Shown here: in pieces, positions 43,630 through 52,300 of the stretch
Position numbering within the stretch: the first letter of the stretch is position 1
Layout of the letters: each line of letters opens with the position of its first letter
IMG/VR virus record: IMGVR_UViG_3300008050_000027
Span: 29,670 to 93,669 of that record
Strand: one strand, 5' to 3'
Length of the DNA: 64,000 bases
DNA from: a virus
Notes under the pieces: generated by a model
Told to the model about the DNA's origin: nothing
Seen by the model: only the letters and a program-made list of their open reading frames with translations
The model's database searches: none
Made by a program: the position numbers and the translations under genes

Positions 43630-45630
43630 TTAATCCTGAAGCAAATCTGTTCCTGCAATACGAGACCACTTTTCAAGTAGCTGATCGTTTTTGCGAGTAG
43701 CAGTTGCTGATGTCATTACCTTAGATGTTCCTGAGGCTTTTGACCGTTGTGCTGATTCTTTAAGTGTAGCTGCATTCTTTTTGAGTGCACCAACAATTTT
43801 ACCATACAGCTTATTTACTTCCGCACCAGTTCTTCCCTTGTCAAGAGTCTCAACAATCTTCAACTTCTGGGCCTTTTTAAGACCAGGAACTTGTAGAACC
43901 TTATTCAACGCGATGAGCTTTGTGTTAAACAGATTAGATTCTGCCAACTTTGCTTGGAGCTTTTTATTTTTAGCTTCCAAAAGCCCGTTTTTCTTATTTC
44001 GTTGCGCATTTTTTCGCGCTACGTTACGGCGTCTCGACTCGACAATGTCTTCGTCGTCGCCTTCATCGATTTCGTCCAATTCGTCAAGCTCATCAAGCTC
44101 ATCGCAATCTTCGGCTTCATTAACGTTTAGGTCAGATTCACTTGAGTCTTCAAATGATTCTCCTTCAACATCGCCATCCCCAAAATCGCTTAAATCTGAT
44201 CCTGGGCCGTGGCCGCCGTGTTGTATTGGATACTTTTCTTCTCTCAATTTCTTCATTTTCTTTAGTTCTCTTAGAAGTGCGTTTTCGTCAATCTCGACGA
44301 TATCATCATCATCGTACATTTCCTCAACGGGCTCTTCCAAATCAACCTCAGCTGGTTCCGCGTCATATTCGCCAGGAACCTCATCGTCCATTACGGAAAC
44401 GTTAACGTCTTCACCATCAACTTCATCATCGCCAGGAATATCAAGGTTTAGAAGATAATCACCTTCTTCAACGTCATCATCAGGTCCCATAGCAGGAGCT
44501 TCATCATCAGCGACATCTAAATCTAGATCATCATCGCCCATGTCATCCATGCCTTCAAGATCATCCATTTCGTCGTCTTCTGCAGGAACAACAGAAACTT
44601 GAATAGCATCTGCGTCAATTTCACCAAGTTCATCTGGTAGGCTGAGGCTAAGTCTAACTTCCGCCTCATTGAGTAGCTTGCCCTTTCTGTTAGCCATTTG
44701 TCTTATCTCCGTATAAAGTTTTGAGAGGTTACTCTCAGCACATTGAATTTCTGAACTATCAATGCTGTCATCAGTTCCCAGGGTTTCATATAACCCTTGG
44801 ACCGTTTTGTGTAAATCAGCTGCTTCTTTTAAAAACTTAAAACATGAAACAACATACTTAGTTACGCTCGATTCATTTAACTGCTGGTTACGAGTGTTTT
44901 TACTTAATTTGCCAGCCCTCAAATTCAAGCTCTTAGTAGCTTCAACAATAGTAGCTAAATGTCCTGCGCCACTGTAACTTTCCATTACAGTACGAAAAAC
45001 GGCTTCGAGCTTATTTTCAATGAGGTTTACCCTACTTTCGTTAGCATGTTCTTTAACTTGCTGCAAGTCAGAAAAAAGGCTTTCGCATTCAACTTTAATT
45101 TGTCTAGCAACTTCCTGGTTGCTGACCGTTGATTCGTTTATAGTCGCTAGTTTCTTAAGGGCTTCGTTTATTTTTAAGGTTCTTAACTCAATATAGTCTA
45201 AGCCCTTATTTTTCTTTGTGCTTATCAAACTACGCAAAACGTTCGCGGACTCTGTTGATAAGTCATATTGGGTACCTGATGCCAGGTCGTCCATGTCAAC
45301 AGTAACTTTACCATCTTCATCTGGTAGAGTTATGCCGGCGGCGTCGGGTGCTAATTGCGTGTTTAAATCGCCGGCCGGTAAATCAATCATTGGATCATCA
45401 CTAGGTACTACATCAAGTGCCGGGATAGGGTCACTTTCACCAGGGTCAGTGACAAGGTCTAAAAGAATGTCATCCTCATCAGCCTCAGTCATTTCTCCCA
45501 GAAGTGCATGATCCAACATTTCTTTGATACGTGGTGTAACCGCTTCGATAATTTTATTCTTTGCATTCGCCTCAGCAATTTCAAGAAGTTTCTCTTTATC
45601 TGCTACGGCTTCATTAAAAAGATCAGACAT
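43630..45630 (-). CDS. 22: Prohead scaffold / core protein (gp22-like)
   Basis: A 666-residue, extremely acidic protein with long coiled coils. The middle (about 345-540) is a run of Asp/Glu-rich repeats (DELDELDELDEIDEGDDED). The C-terminal basic helix AKLAESNLFNTKLIALNKVL with LKKAQKLKIVETLDKGRTGA resembles core proteins that bind the capsid shell. Many x-x-E/A-type sites occur (EMTEA, LLNEA, IVEAT, GLLEA), as expected for a scaffold digested by the prohead protease. Position directly before the capsid gene is that of T4 gene 22. Length is well above T4 gp22 (269). Confidence 0.8.
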   Translation of the reverse strand: MSDLFNEAVADKEKLLEIAEANAKNKIIEAVTPRIKEMLDHALLGEMTEADEDDILLDLVTDPGESDPIPALDVVPSDDPMIDLPAGDLNTQLAPDAAGITLPDEDGKVTVDMDDLASGTQYDLSTESANVLRSLISTKKNKGLDYIELRTLKINEALKKLATINESTVSNQEVARQIKVECESLFSDLQQVKEHANESRVNLIENKLEAVFRTVMESYSGAGHLATIVEATKSLNLRAGKLSKNTRNQQLNESSVTKYVVSCFKFLKEAADLHKTVQGLYETLGTDDSIDSSEIQCAESNLSKLYTEIRQMANRKGKLLNEAEVRLSLSLPDELGEIDADAIQVSVVPAEDDEMDDLEGMDDMGDDDLDLDVADDEAPAMGPDDDVEEGDYLLNLDIPGDDEVDGEDVNVSVMDDEVPGEYDAEPAEVDLEEPVEEMYDDDDIVEIDENALLRELKKMKKLREEKYPIQHGGHGPGSDLSDFGDGDVEGESFEDSSESDLNVNEAEDCDELDELDELDEIDEGDDEDIVESRRRNVARKNAQRNKKNGLLEAKNKKLQAKLAESNLFNTKLIALNKVLQVPGLKKAQKLKIVETLDKGRTGAEVNKLYGKIVGALKKNAATLKESAQRSKASGTSKVMTSATATRKNDQLLEKWSRIAGTDLLQD

Positions 45631-45708
45631 ATACTTTATCCCTCATGGATGCGTTATTGATAAGTACGCTGTTCATAGCAAAAAACATTATAATTTAACA
45701 CTTTATAC

Positions 45709-46338
45709 TTAAAAAACTTCATTAAAAATAACTTTTATGTACTTGTTAAGAAGAGCATGCCCTTCTTTTACAGTAAAATTTTGTGAATGAATCCTGTTTT
45801 TGATGATGTCAGCATGGTCTTCAGCATCAGATTCAGTATCTGCGATATCTCTTAAAGTATATGCAGGTGTTTCTGGATCAGATAGCTTTGGGCTCGGAGC
45901 CGAAAACCATCCTGCTTTAGAACCTATCCCTTTCTTAGGCCCAGTTTTAATCACACCAGCGCCATTAGCTATATTACTGGGAGATGCCTTATTTATAGAA
46001 GCTCCCAACTCAGTCACAAGATGCTCCAAAACATCACTAGCCTCGATAGAAGCCATGATGTTTTGTGAACTAGCAAATGAATTAGGGTGATAAACTTTTT
46101 GACCAACATGATCAGCTGGTTGGTAACGCCCCTTTCCTCTCACTGCTTCTTTTGAGTCTTCATCGTCTAAATTAGATGACTTTGCCTCAATCTCAGTATC
46201 AGTTAAAGTGGTGTACGGATAAGAGTCGCTTGATCCAATGTCACCGCCTGCGCCTCTAGGGCCATGACGGGCTGTTCCATAACCACCTGCTACGTTGGCA
46301 TCACCGCCAACAAGCGTGTTCGCTCCGCGATGAGGCAT
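45709..46338 (-). CDS. Head-module hypothetical protein
   Basis: A 209-residue protein. It has a Gly/Ala-rich start (MPHRGANTLVGGDANVAGG), a polar middle (YQPADHVGQKVYHPNSF), a helix (IMASIEASDVLEHLVTELGA), and an ordered end (HALLNKYIKVIFNEVF). It follows the 155-residue gene by 3 bases. No family recognised; a head-assembly role is inferred from location between protease and scaffold. Confidence 0.5.
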   Translation of the reverse strand: MPHRGANTLVGGDANVAGGYGTARHGPRGAGGDIGSSDSYPYTTLTDTEIEAKSSNLDDEDSKEAVRGKGRYQPADHVGQKVYHPNSFASSQNIMASIEASDVLEHLVTELGASINKASPSNIANGAGVIKTGPKKGIGSKAGWFSAPSPKLSDPETPAYTLRDIADTESDAEDHADIIKNRIHSQNFTVKEGHALLNKYIKVIFNEVF

Positions 46339-46341
46339 TTA

Positions 46342-46809
46342 TTAGCAGGTAGCGCCAGAATCGCCAGGTGATAGATTTCCGGGGGTTACTCCGCCACCTT
46401 CATCCTGAGTTGCAATTTGTACAGAGCTCTCATGAGGTGACTTTGAAGATCCAGCACCAGAAGCTCCACTACGCGGGTGATTAGCAGGGGGAGCAGGTAT
46501 GTCACTTGGATTCATGCTTCCTGGACCCGGGCTTCCCGGAGCAGGAGTATGCGCAGATCCAGGTAAACCACCAGCTCCCACATTAACAGACGAAAGATCA
46601 GGTGCATCGCCATAGTCAAGATCAACATCTGGTAGATCAGGGTTACCAGTAGGTGTACCATTAGTGAGTGTTTTCATAATAAAAGCAACTTCATTATTAT
46701 CATAGCCACTAATAGCTGGTGAAGCAGGAAACATCGCTTCTAATGTCGCAACATCAGAGCTACCTTTTTGGCCTACTCTTATTCTTTTTTCGATTTCAAT
46801 TTTAGCCAT
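46342..46809 (-). CDS. Pro/Gly/Ser-rich head-module protein
   Basis: A 155-residue protein. The first 60 residues look folded (MAKIEIEKRIRVGQKGSSDV, NEVAFIMKTLTNGTPTGNPD); the remaining 90 are low complexity (PGSPGPGSMNPSDIPAPPAN) and probably disordered, ending in a Cys. It is 3 bases from the next gene, so likely co-translated. A packaging or flexible surface role is possible but not shown. Confidence 0.5.
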   Translation of the reverse strand: MAKIEIEKRIRVGQKGSSDVATLEAMFPASPAISGYDNNEVAFIMKTLTNGTPTGNPDLPDVDLDYGDAPDLSSVNVGAGGLPGSAHTPAPGSPGPGSMNPSDIPAPPANHPRSGASGAGSSKSPHESSVQIATQDEGGGVTPGNLSPGDSGATC

Positions 46810-46875
46810 TATCTATCTTCCTATCTTTCGACTGTCCAATGCCGCCTACTCTATTTACTAGTGATGGTCCATGCT

Positions 46876-47169
46876 CTATTGGCTCTTTTTTAAAGAGCGT
46901 GCTTCGTTAATTCTTTTACGGCGAACCTTCATTGATTCACGGAGCGTTTTAAGCATGCGAACCAACTTTGCTTCTTTAACCTTTTGTGCCTTCAACTGGT
47001 CAAGATCTTTTTCAAGAACCTTCTTAGTTCCATGCTCATCGGCGTCGACTTCTTTAGTCTTCTTAGCTATCTTTGATACATCTTCGATTGCAGCTTCGCG
47101 TAAGCTCTTGCTCTCTTGTTGAATTAGTCTCTTCAGCACATTTACTGATAATTTATGAACTTTTGGCAT
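46876..47169 (-). CDS. Small basic coiled-coil, possibly tagged head protein
   Basis: A 97-residue Lys/Arg/Glu-rich helix: MPKVHKLSVNVLKRLIQQES then KSLREAAIEDVSKIAKKTKE. LRE25 followed by Ala fits the prohead protease site, so the first 25 residues may be a targeting peptide. The C-terminus is very basic (RKRINEARSLKKSQ). Its size and charge resemble T4 prohead core proteins gp67/gp68. Location between protease and scaffold fits a core component. Confidence 0.55.
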   Translation of the reverse strand: MPKVHKLSVNVLKRLIQQESKSLREAAIEDVSKIAKKTKEVDADEHGTKKVLEKDLDQLKAQKVKEAKLVRMLKTLRESMKVRRKRINEARSLKKSQ

Positions 47170-47222
47170 TTTACTCTCCGTGGTTATGTTATAAATATAA
47201 CGTTATAAAGATCTTTACTCAA

Positions 47223-47834
47223 TTATTTGAATGCTAAGTTTGCCCAGTTACCAGCAGACTGTGGGAAAAGATCACTGGGGGTATGTTTCTCTGCGAATGC
47301 AGCAGCAGCATCAGCCGGTGGTGAGTATCCTTGACCAGGCATCTGTGGACCAGTGCTGGGAACTGATTTTCCATGGCCCTTTGAGTTTTGTTCGGCAAGC
47401 GTCGTGGCCGCTGTATGCGCAAAGATATCCTGCATAACATCAGGTGATATTCCTGCAAGCTCTTGGGGCGCCTGTCGTTGATTACTATGTGATACATCAT
47501 TGGCAATATTGCCTAATATATTCTGCGTCGGAGATGGCTTGTCAAGAACGCCATCAAATTCCTGGCGGCGCTCATTTTGTCGTGACATCATAAGACGCTG
47601 TGAAGGATTAATATAATCCCTAGATGCTGGTTCCTCTCCAAGACCAGCTAGTACGGAGAACTTACTAGTGTCAGTAATTGATGCATAAGATTCTGCCCCC
47701 TGTATTTGGGCGGGCTTGGGCTTCGAGGTTGGTGTTAAAGCTTCCAGCATTGAACCGGGATTAACTTGCTCCTTGATTATTTCACGCAAACATTCTTTGA
47801 CTAACTCTTTCAGCTGGCTTCTTTTTAATCTCAT
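47223..47834 (-). CDS. Head-module protein with tag-like N-terminus
   Basis: A 203-residue protein starting MRLKRSQLKELVKECLREII, very similar in style to the tags elsewhere, but its first L/I-x-E sites (LRE-I, IKE-Q) lack a following Ala or Gly. The rest is Pro/Gln/Ser-rich and mostly disordered (TSKPKPAQIQGAESYASITD, QMPGQGYSPPADAAAAFAEK), ending DLFPQSAGNWANLAFK. It begins 4 bases after the protease stop. Possibly a prohead core protein. Confidence 0.5.
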   Translation of the reverse strand: MRLKRSQLKELVKECLREIIKEQVNPGSMLEALTPTSKPKPAQIQGAESYASITDTSKFSVLAGLGEEPASRDYINPSQRLMMSRQNERRQEFDGVLDKPSPTQNILGNIANDVSHSNQRQAPQELAGISPDVMQDIFAHTAATTLAEQNSKGHGKSVPSTGPQMPGQGYSPPADAAAAFAEKHTPSDLFPQSAGNWANLAFK

Positions 47835-47837
47835 ATT

Positions 47838-48479
47838 TTACTCGTCGAAGGTTAGGATGCTCTCTGCAGCACTTAAAATTCTGCCACTTTTTTCTGGCGA
47901 TTCCTGAAGTGGTTTGTTTCCTATTACATTTCCATGGCGATCATAAATGACCTTACCTTCACTCATCATAAATGCACCAGGTGTCGAAGGTTCTGCAACC
48001 ATATCCCAACAAATCAACTGGAAATCATCATTTACTAATTGGTGGTCTCCCTTATCAGATGTCGAGCCAACGCCTCTTGATGAAATTCCGACCTTGATTC
48101 CAGATGTAATTAGTCCTTCAAGAATTTTACCCATAGGCGTCGAAGTAAGTACTTCGATTTCACCCATAACGACGTCACCTTCTAGAACAGCGCTAGTAAC
48201 TACATGTGATACCTTTTGTAGCTCTACTACAGATGTCGATGGATGGTCTAATTCACCTAGTGCCCGTCTTTCATTAATAAATTTCTGGTAATTTCGTACT
48301 TCACGCTCCAATATAGCATGTGGGTAGATTCTACCATTCTGGTTTAATGTTTCAGCTTTTTGCAGAACACCTTTCAAAATTATCTTGCCGCCATTTCTAT
48401 CACGCGATTCACGGATAGAATCTGCAGTATATGAAAATGGAGCCCATTCTTGAAGTAATTTGACTGGCACTTTACTCAC
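47838..48479 (-). CDS. 21: Prohead core protease (gp21-like)
   Basis: A 213-residue T4 gp21-type serine protease (T4: 212). Visible signatures: LNQNGRIYPHAILEREVRNY (about 45-64), the catalytic His79 in ALGELDHP, the Ser in KVGISSRGVGS (133 or 134), and an Asp in LICWDMVAEPS (159). It matures the prohead by cleaving scaffold, core and capsid proteins, in T4 after L/I-x-E. In this genome that specificity would explain the shared N-terminal L/I-x-E/A tags. It overlaps the 280-residue gene by 8 bases. Confidence 0.9.
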   Translation of the reverse strand: MSKVPVKLLQEWAPFSYTADSIRESRDRNGGKIILKGVLQKAETLNQNGRIYPHAILEREVRNYQKFINERRALGELDHPSTSVVELQKVSHVVTSAVLEGDVVMGEIEVLTSTPMGKILEGLITSGIKVGISSRGVGSTSDKGDHQLVNDDFQLICWDMVAEPSTPGAFMMSEGKVIYDRHGNVIGNKPLQESPEKSGRILSAAESILTFDE

Positions 48480-49314
48480 CTATAATCTCATATTTAAGCT
48501 TTGAAACCCTTAAATATCTAGTTAAAATTTTGTCGTCGATTACACTCACCGGTGTTTCTATTAACAGTTTGACTTCGTTAAGCTTATTTAAAACATCTGG
48601 ATTGTTTTGCTCTACTAAACATGACTGGATAGCATTAAGAGATGTCATTCTAATTTTTTCTACTTGCTCTTCTACAGTAGCTTTGTCATTCGATTTCTCA
48701 GAGTAGACATATGAATTAATTAGTGCGATTTGCTCATTATTAAGAACATTCTCATACTTCGTTTCAAATTTCCTTAACATCAAACCTACAGTAAATGGAT
48801 CGGCGTCTTTCGTCTTTTGTTCGGCAAGTATATTTTTTTCTTTTGGCTGTAATAAGAAGTCAGTCATACTCGACTCATATATCGCCGTTCTAGCAATATC
48901 ATATGTCATGTCAGATCTCCAATCGTTGATCAAGGTCTGTACCGTCGCATACGTTTTATACTCTTTTATCTGCTTGTTATAAAAGTTAGGACTCTTGAAT
49001 GTGTGGTTAATACTTCTAATTAACAAAGACTTTTCTTTATCAAGAGCTTCCCTATTATAGGATCTAGCAGCATTCTTAGCTTCGGAAATTATCCTACCTG
49101 CGATATCTCGATCTTCGACGTATGTATTAATTAAAGCATTAAATAATCGAAATTCCCTGTATAGCTCAGTACCTTTCTTGAAATGCTTTTTTATAAGTTT
49201 TGTCGTCTTCTTAGCTTGTGCAATATCATTCTCGACAAGGCACTCAGTAACATGCTTGACTAAAAACTCATACATCAAGCCTGTGTTTCTCTTTTTGTTG
49301 TGTGACCTACTCAT
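48472..49314 (-). CDS. Conserved head-module protein (gp67/68 position)
   Basis: A 280-residue helical, lysine-rich protein: MSRSHNKKRNTGLMYEFLVK, then AKKTTKLIKKHFKKGTELYR and SLLIRSINHTFKSPNFYNKQ. Charged helices and no known motif. In T4 the genes between portal (20) and protease (21) are 67 and 68, small prohead core proteins. The location is the same, but I cannot claim homology. Its start follows the portal stop by 12 bases and its end overlaps the protease start by 8. Confidence 0.55.
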   Translation of the reverse strand: MSRSHNKKRNTGLMYEFLVKHVTECLVENDIAQAKKTTKLIKKHFKKGTELYREFRLFNALINTYVEDRDIAGRIISEAKNAARSYNREALDKEKSLLIRSINHTFKSPNFYNKQIKEYKTYATVQTLINDWRSDMTYDIARTAIYESSMTDFLLQPKEKNILAEQKTKDADPFTVGLMLRKFETKYENVLNNEQIALINSYVYSEKSNDKATVEEQVEKIRMTSLNAIQSCLVEQNNPDVLNKLNEVKLLIETPVSVIDDKILTRYLRVSKLKYEIIGE

Positions 49315-49326
49315 TTTGTCCTCATA

Positions 49327-52300
49327 TTATGAATCAGACTCGTTTTCGAAATCACTTAAGTCAATTTCGAAAATCGGATCGTTAATTACAATGTCATCTA
49401 CATTAAGATACTCTGTTAACATTTCCCGTGGCATTTTCATTTCTTTCTTAATACTATCTATATGCTTGCCAAGTGAAGTTAAAATAACTCTCATTTCATA
49501 TGACATATTTGATGTCTTATTTTCTGCAAGAAGCAAAGAGTCATCGTTTAAAATTGCATCAGAGAGTGAACCACTAAATGGACTACCACGAAAAAACTTT
49601 AAATCGTTAGGATCACCATCAGGCTTTACTATAGAACTAAAATCTGGCATGTGCGTTTTTGTGGGACCGTGTGTTCTGCGACGCTTCCTATTATAACCAT
49701 ATCTCGATAGTTGATCAGATTGCTTCACAGACTTTTTGCGCTTCCTAGGTTTATCATCATCTTCACTTCCATCATCCATTAGCGCTTGGTGAAGTGAGAT
49801 ATCCTCATCGTCGTTTGGATCATCATCAGAAACGATTAATCTCTTTCCGTGATCTTCGCCTGCGAATAAGTCTTCTTCTCCAGCGCCAGAATCTCCGCTA
49901 TCGTCGTCAATGTCAAGGTCTTCGCCACCGCCCCCGTCATCACCCGCTAGACCATCTGGAAGATCGCCGTCGCCGTCTTCACCTTCATATCCGCCACCGA
50001 GCCCGCCGCCGCCAAGAGCGCCGCCACCCCCTCCGCCCATGGGTGAATTATCCTCAAGTTCTTCTGACTCAAGTTTTAAGTCAAGCACTCTATCTTTGAA
50101 TCTGCCCTTCTCAATCAGCTCAATCTCGTCATCTGATAAGCTTAATACTTCTTTTTGGATATATGATCTGTCAAGAAGGCCTTCTGGAATTGAACCTGCA
50201 ATTTCGAATTTAGTTCTAAATAACTCTAATTTTTGTTGCTGGGCGACCGTAGAGGGGTTCGATAGCATTAGCGAAAAATCTGATAGATCTTCGCCCTCAT
50301 ATCCATGTGTATATAGATGGATTTGAGCTATCTTCTCCAATTCTGAAATTAGGACGCGTTGAATCTTACTAATTGTTCTACTAAACCTGATGTCTTCCTG
50401 TGCAAGTGTTGCCTTACTGGATAAACTCTCGTCATACCCCAAATATGCTTTGGGAACTTTTAGAGCAGAAAACAGCTTTCTTTGAATGTACTCTACATCA
50501 GCGATGTCAGATACGTGTTGTCCACCAGCCAAAGTATCAATCTTCGTTCCAGTTTCGCCACCACGAACAGGGATGAAGTAATCTTCGTCCACAGACAATG
50601 GGTTATACCTAAGATCAACCCTACCCGATGATTTATCGACGACTTGAGACCTTTTTAGCTTAGTTTGGGCGGCTTCCATGTAGTTAGGAATATCCTCAGT
50701 AGGTACCGTTCCGACATCAATGTAAAAAACACGCCTTTCTGGTGATCTGACAACCCTATAAACAAGCATTGCATCTTCAATAAGGATTAATTGCCGCCAA
50801 ATCCTTCTTGCACTTTCTAAGACGGACGACCCATATGGCAAGAAGGCATCATTACCGACCATTCTGAAATGTGATACCTGCCAGGCGTCAAGTATTTGGT
50901 TACCTTGTGTAACCCACCTAAATCTTACAGCAAGGGGCTCTTCTGGATCATACCCTTCCTCACGCTCGACTTCATTTACAGGCATGGGAAACACATTGAC
51001 TACACCAAGCTCAGGGTGTACATCATTGAATAAGAACATATCACCATATTTGCAAAGATTTCTAGTCCAGGCTGTCAGGTTATGGTCAACATTAATAATA
51101 TCAAGAAATAACTCATCAAGAAGCTGCTTTATTTTAGGGTTCTCAGAAAAAATGTGGAGTGATGAATCCTTCTCATTTACGGCAGTCGTTTCCTCAGAAA
51201 AGATGTCAAGTGCACTACAAATCTCAGGTGTATTATGCGAAATGACCGTATCAGTGGCGAAATTCTTATACCCGTCAACAGTCAAGTCATACAGGGGAAT
51301 TTCTCCATAATACTCTACAGAAACAACTTTATGATTTGCGTAATTTTCTCTAAAATCAGTAAAGTTTTTGTAACCGTTGTTTTTTAGCCTGTTTTTAACT
51401 TTAGCAGCCGTTGTATCTAGTTTTTCACAAAGAAGTGACAACTGCATGCCATCTTCGTATGTGTCACAAACAGACTGGAATGTTAACGATGAATCGTAGC
51501 GTGGGTTTTTACTTCCCTTATTATCCCATGAGTTATTTTTCCACCCAGGTGAGTAGGCTGCAGCAAACGTTTCGAAATTCTTAAAACCATTTTTTCGCAA
51601 TCTTCGCTTGATTACGTTCGGGTCAGTATCAAGCTTGCTGCATAAAGAATAAAGATTAAACTCAGAATTTTCGCATATTTCTAAAATTTTTCCGAAAGTG
51701 ATGTCTCGTCTTTCAGCAGGATTATTCTCCTTCATAAATTTAGAATGATTAGCTTTAAATTTGTTTATCCACTCTTGATTATCAGGTGACCACTTGTGCC
51801 CATTTAAAATCTTACGATGGTAGCGATTATGTTCGTCTGCCGTCATTATCTGTAGATTTTCTGGGTTATTATCAAATTTCGTGAAATTCTTATGATGAAC
51901 AACTTCGCCCTCTTTAAGTTGTCTGTTTGATGCCCACTCTGCTACTACTTTATGTTCACGCTGCCAACCATTCGCGATAGTATATATAAATCTATAATCG
52001 GTACCAGAATCTGTGCCTTTCCCTTCGCCATACCATGATTTACGATAAAATGGCATCATCGAATCGCCGGCACTTAAACCGTCAATTCTACAAAACGTAC
52101 CGTCACGTTTCATTAATCTATGATTTGCTGTCCCTATTATTTCCTTGCCACTATTAAATGTAACTTTCCAAGCATGATCAAATCTTGTCTGTCTAGCATG
52201 TTTTCCGAGAGCCGGTACGATACTTTTTTTCTCATGATCGTAAGCATAGACATAAAAAGTATCATCAGCGCTATACTCTTCAGATAATTGTTTTATCGTT

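Noticed and set aside
43691-44458. Plus-strand Ser-rich ORF of 255 codons
   Set aside because: Antisense of the Asp/Glu-rich scaffold repeats; Ser runs are the reverse of GAC/GAT/GAA codons.
49794-50326. Plus-strand ORFs rich in Arg, Ser, Pro and His
   Set aside because: Antisense to the Gly/Asp-rich linker of the portal C-terminus; biased composition comes from that repeat.
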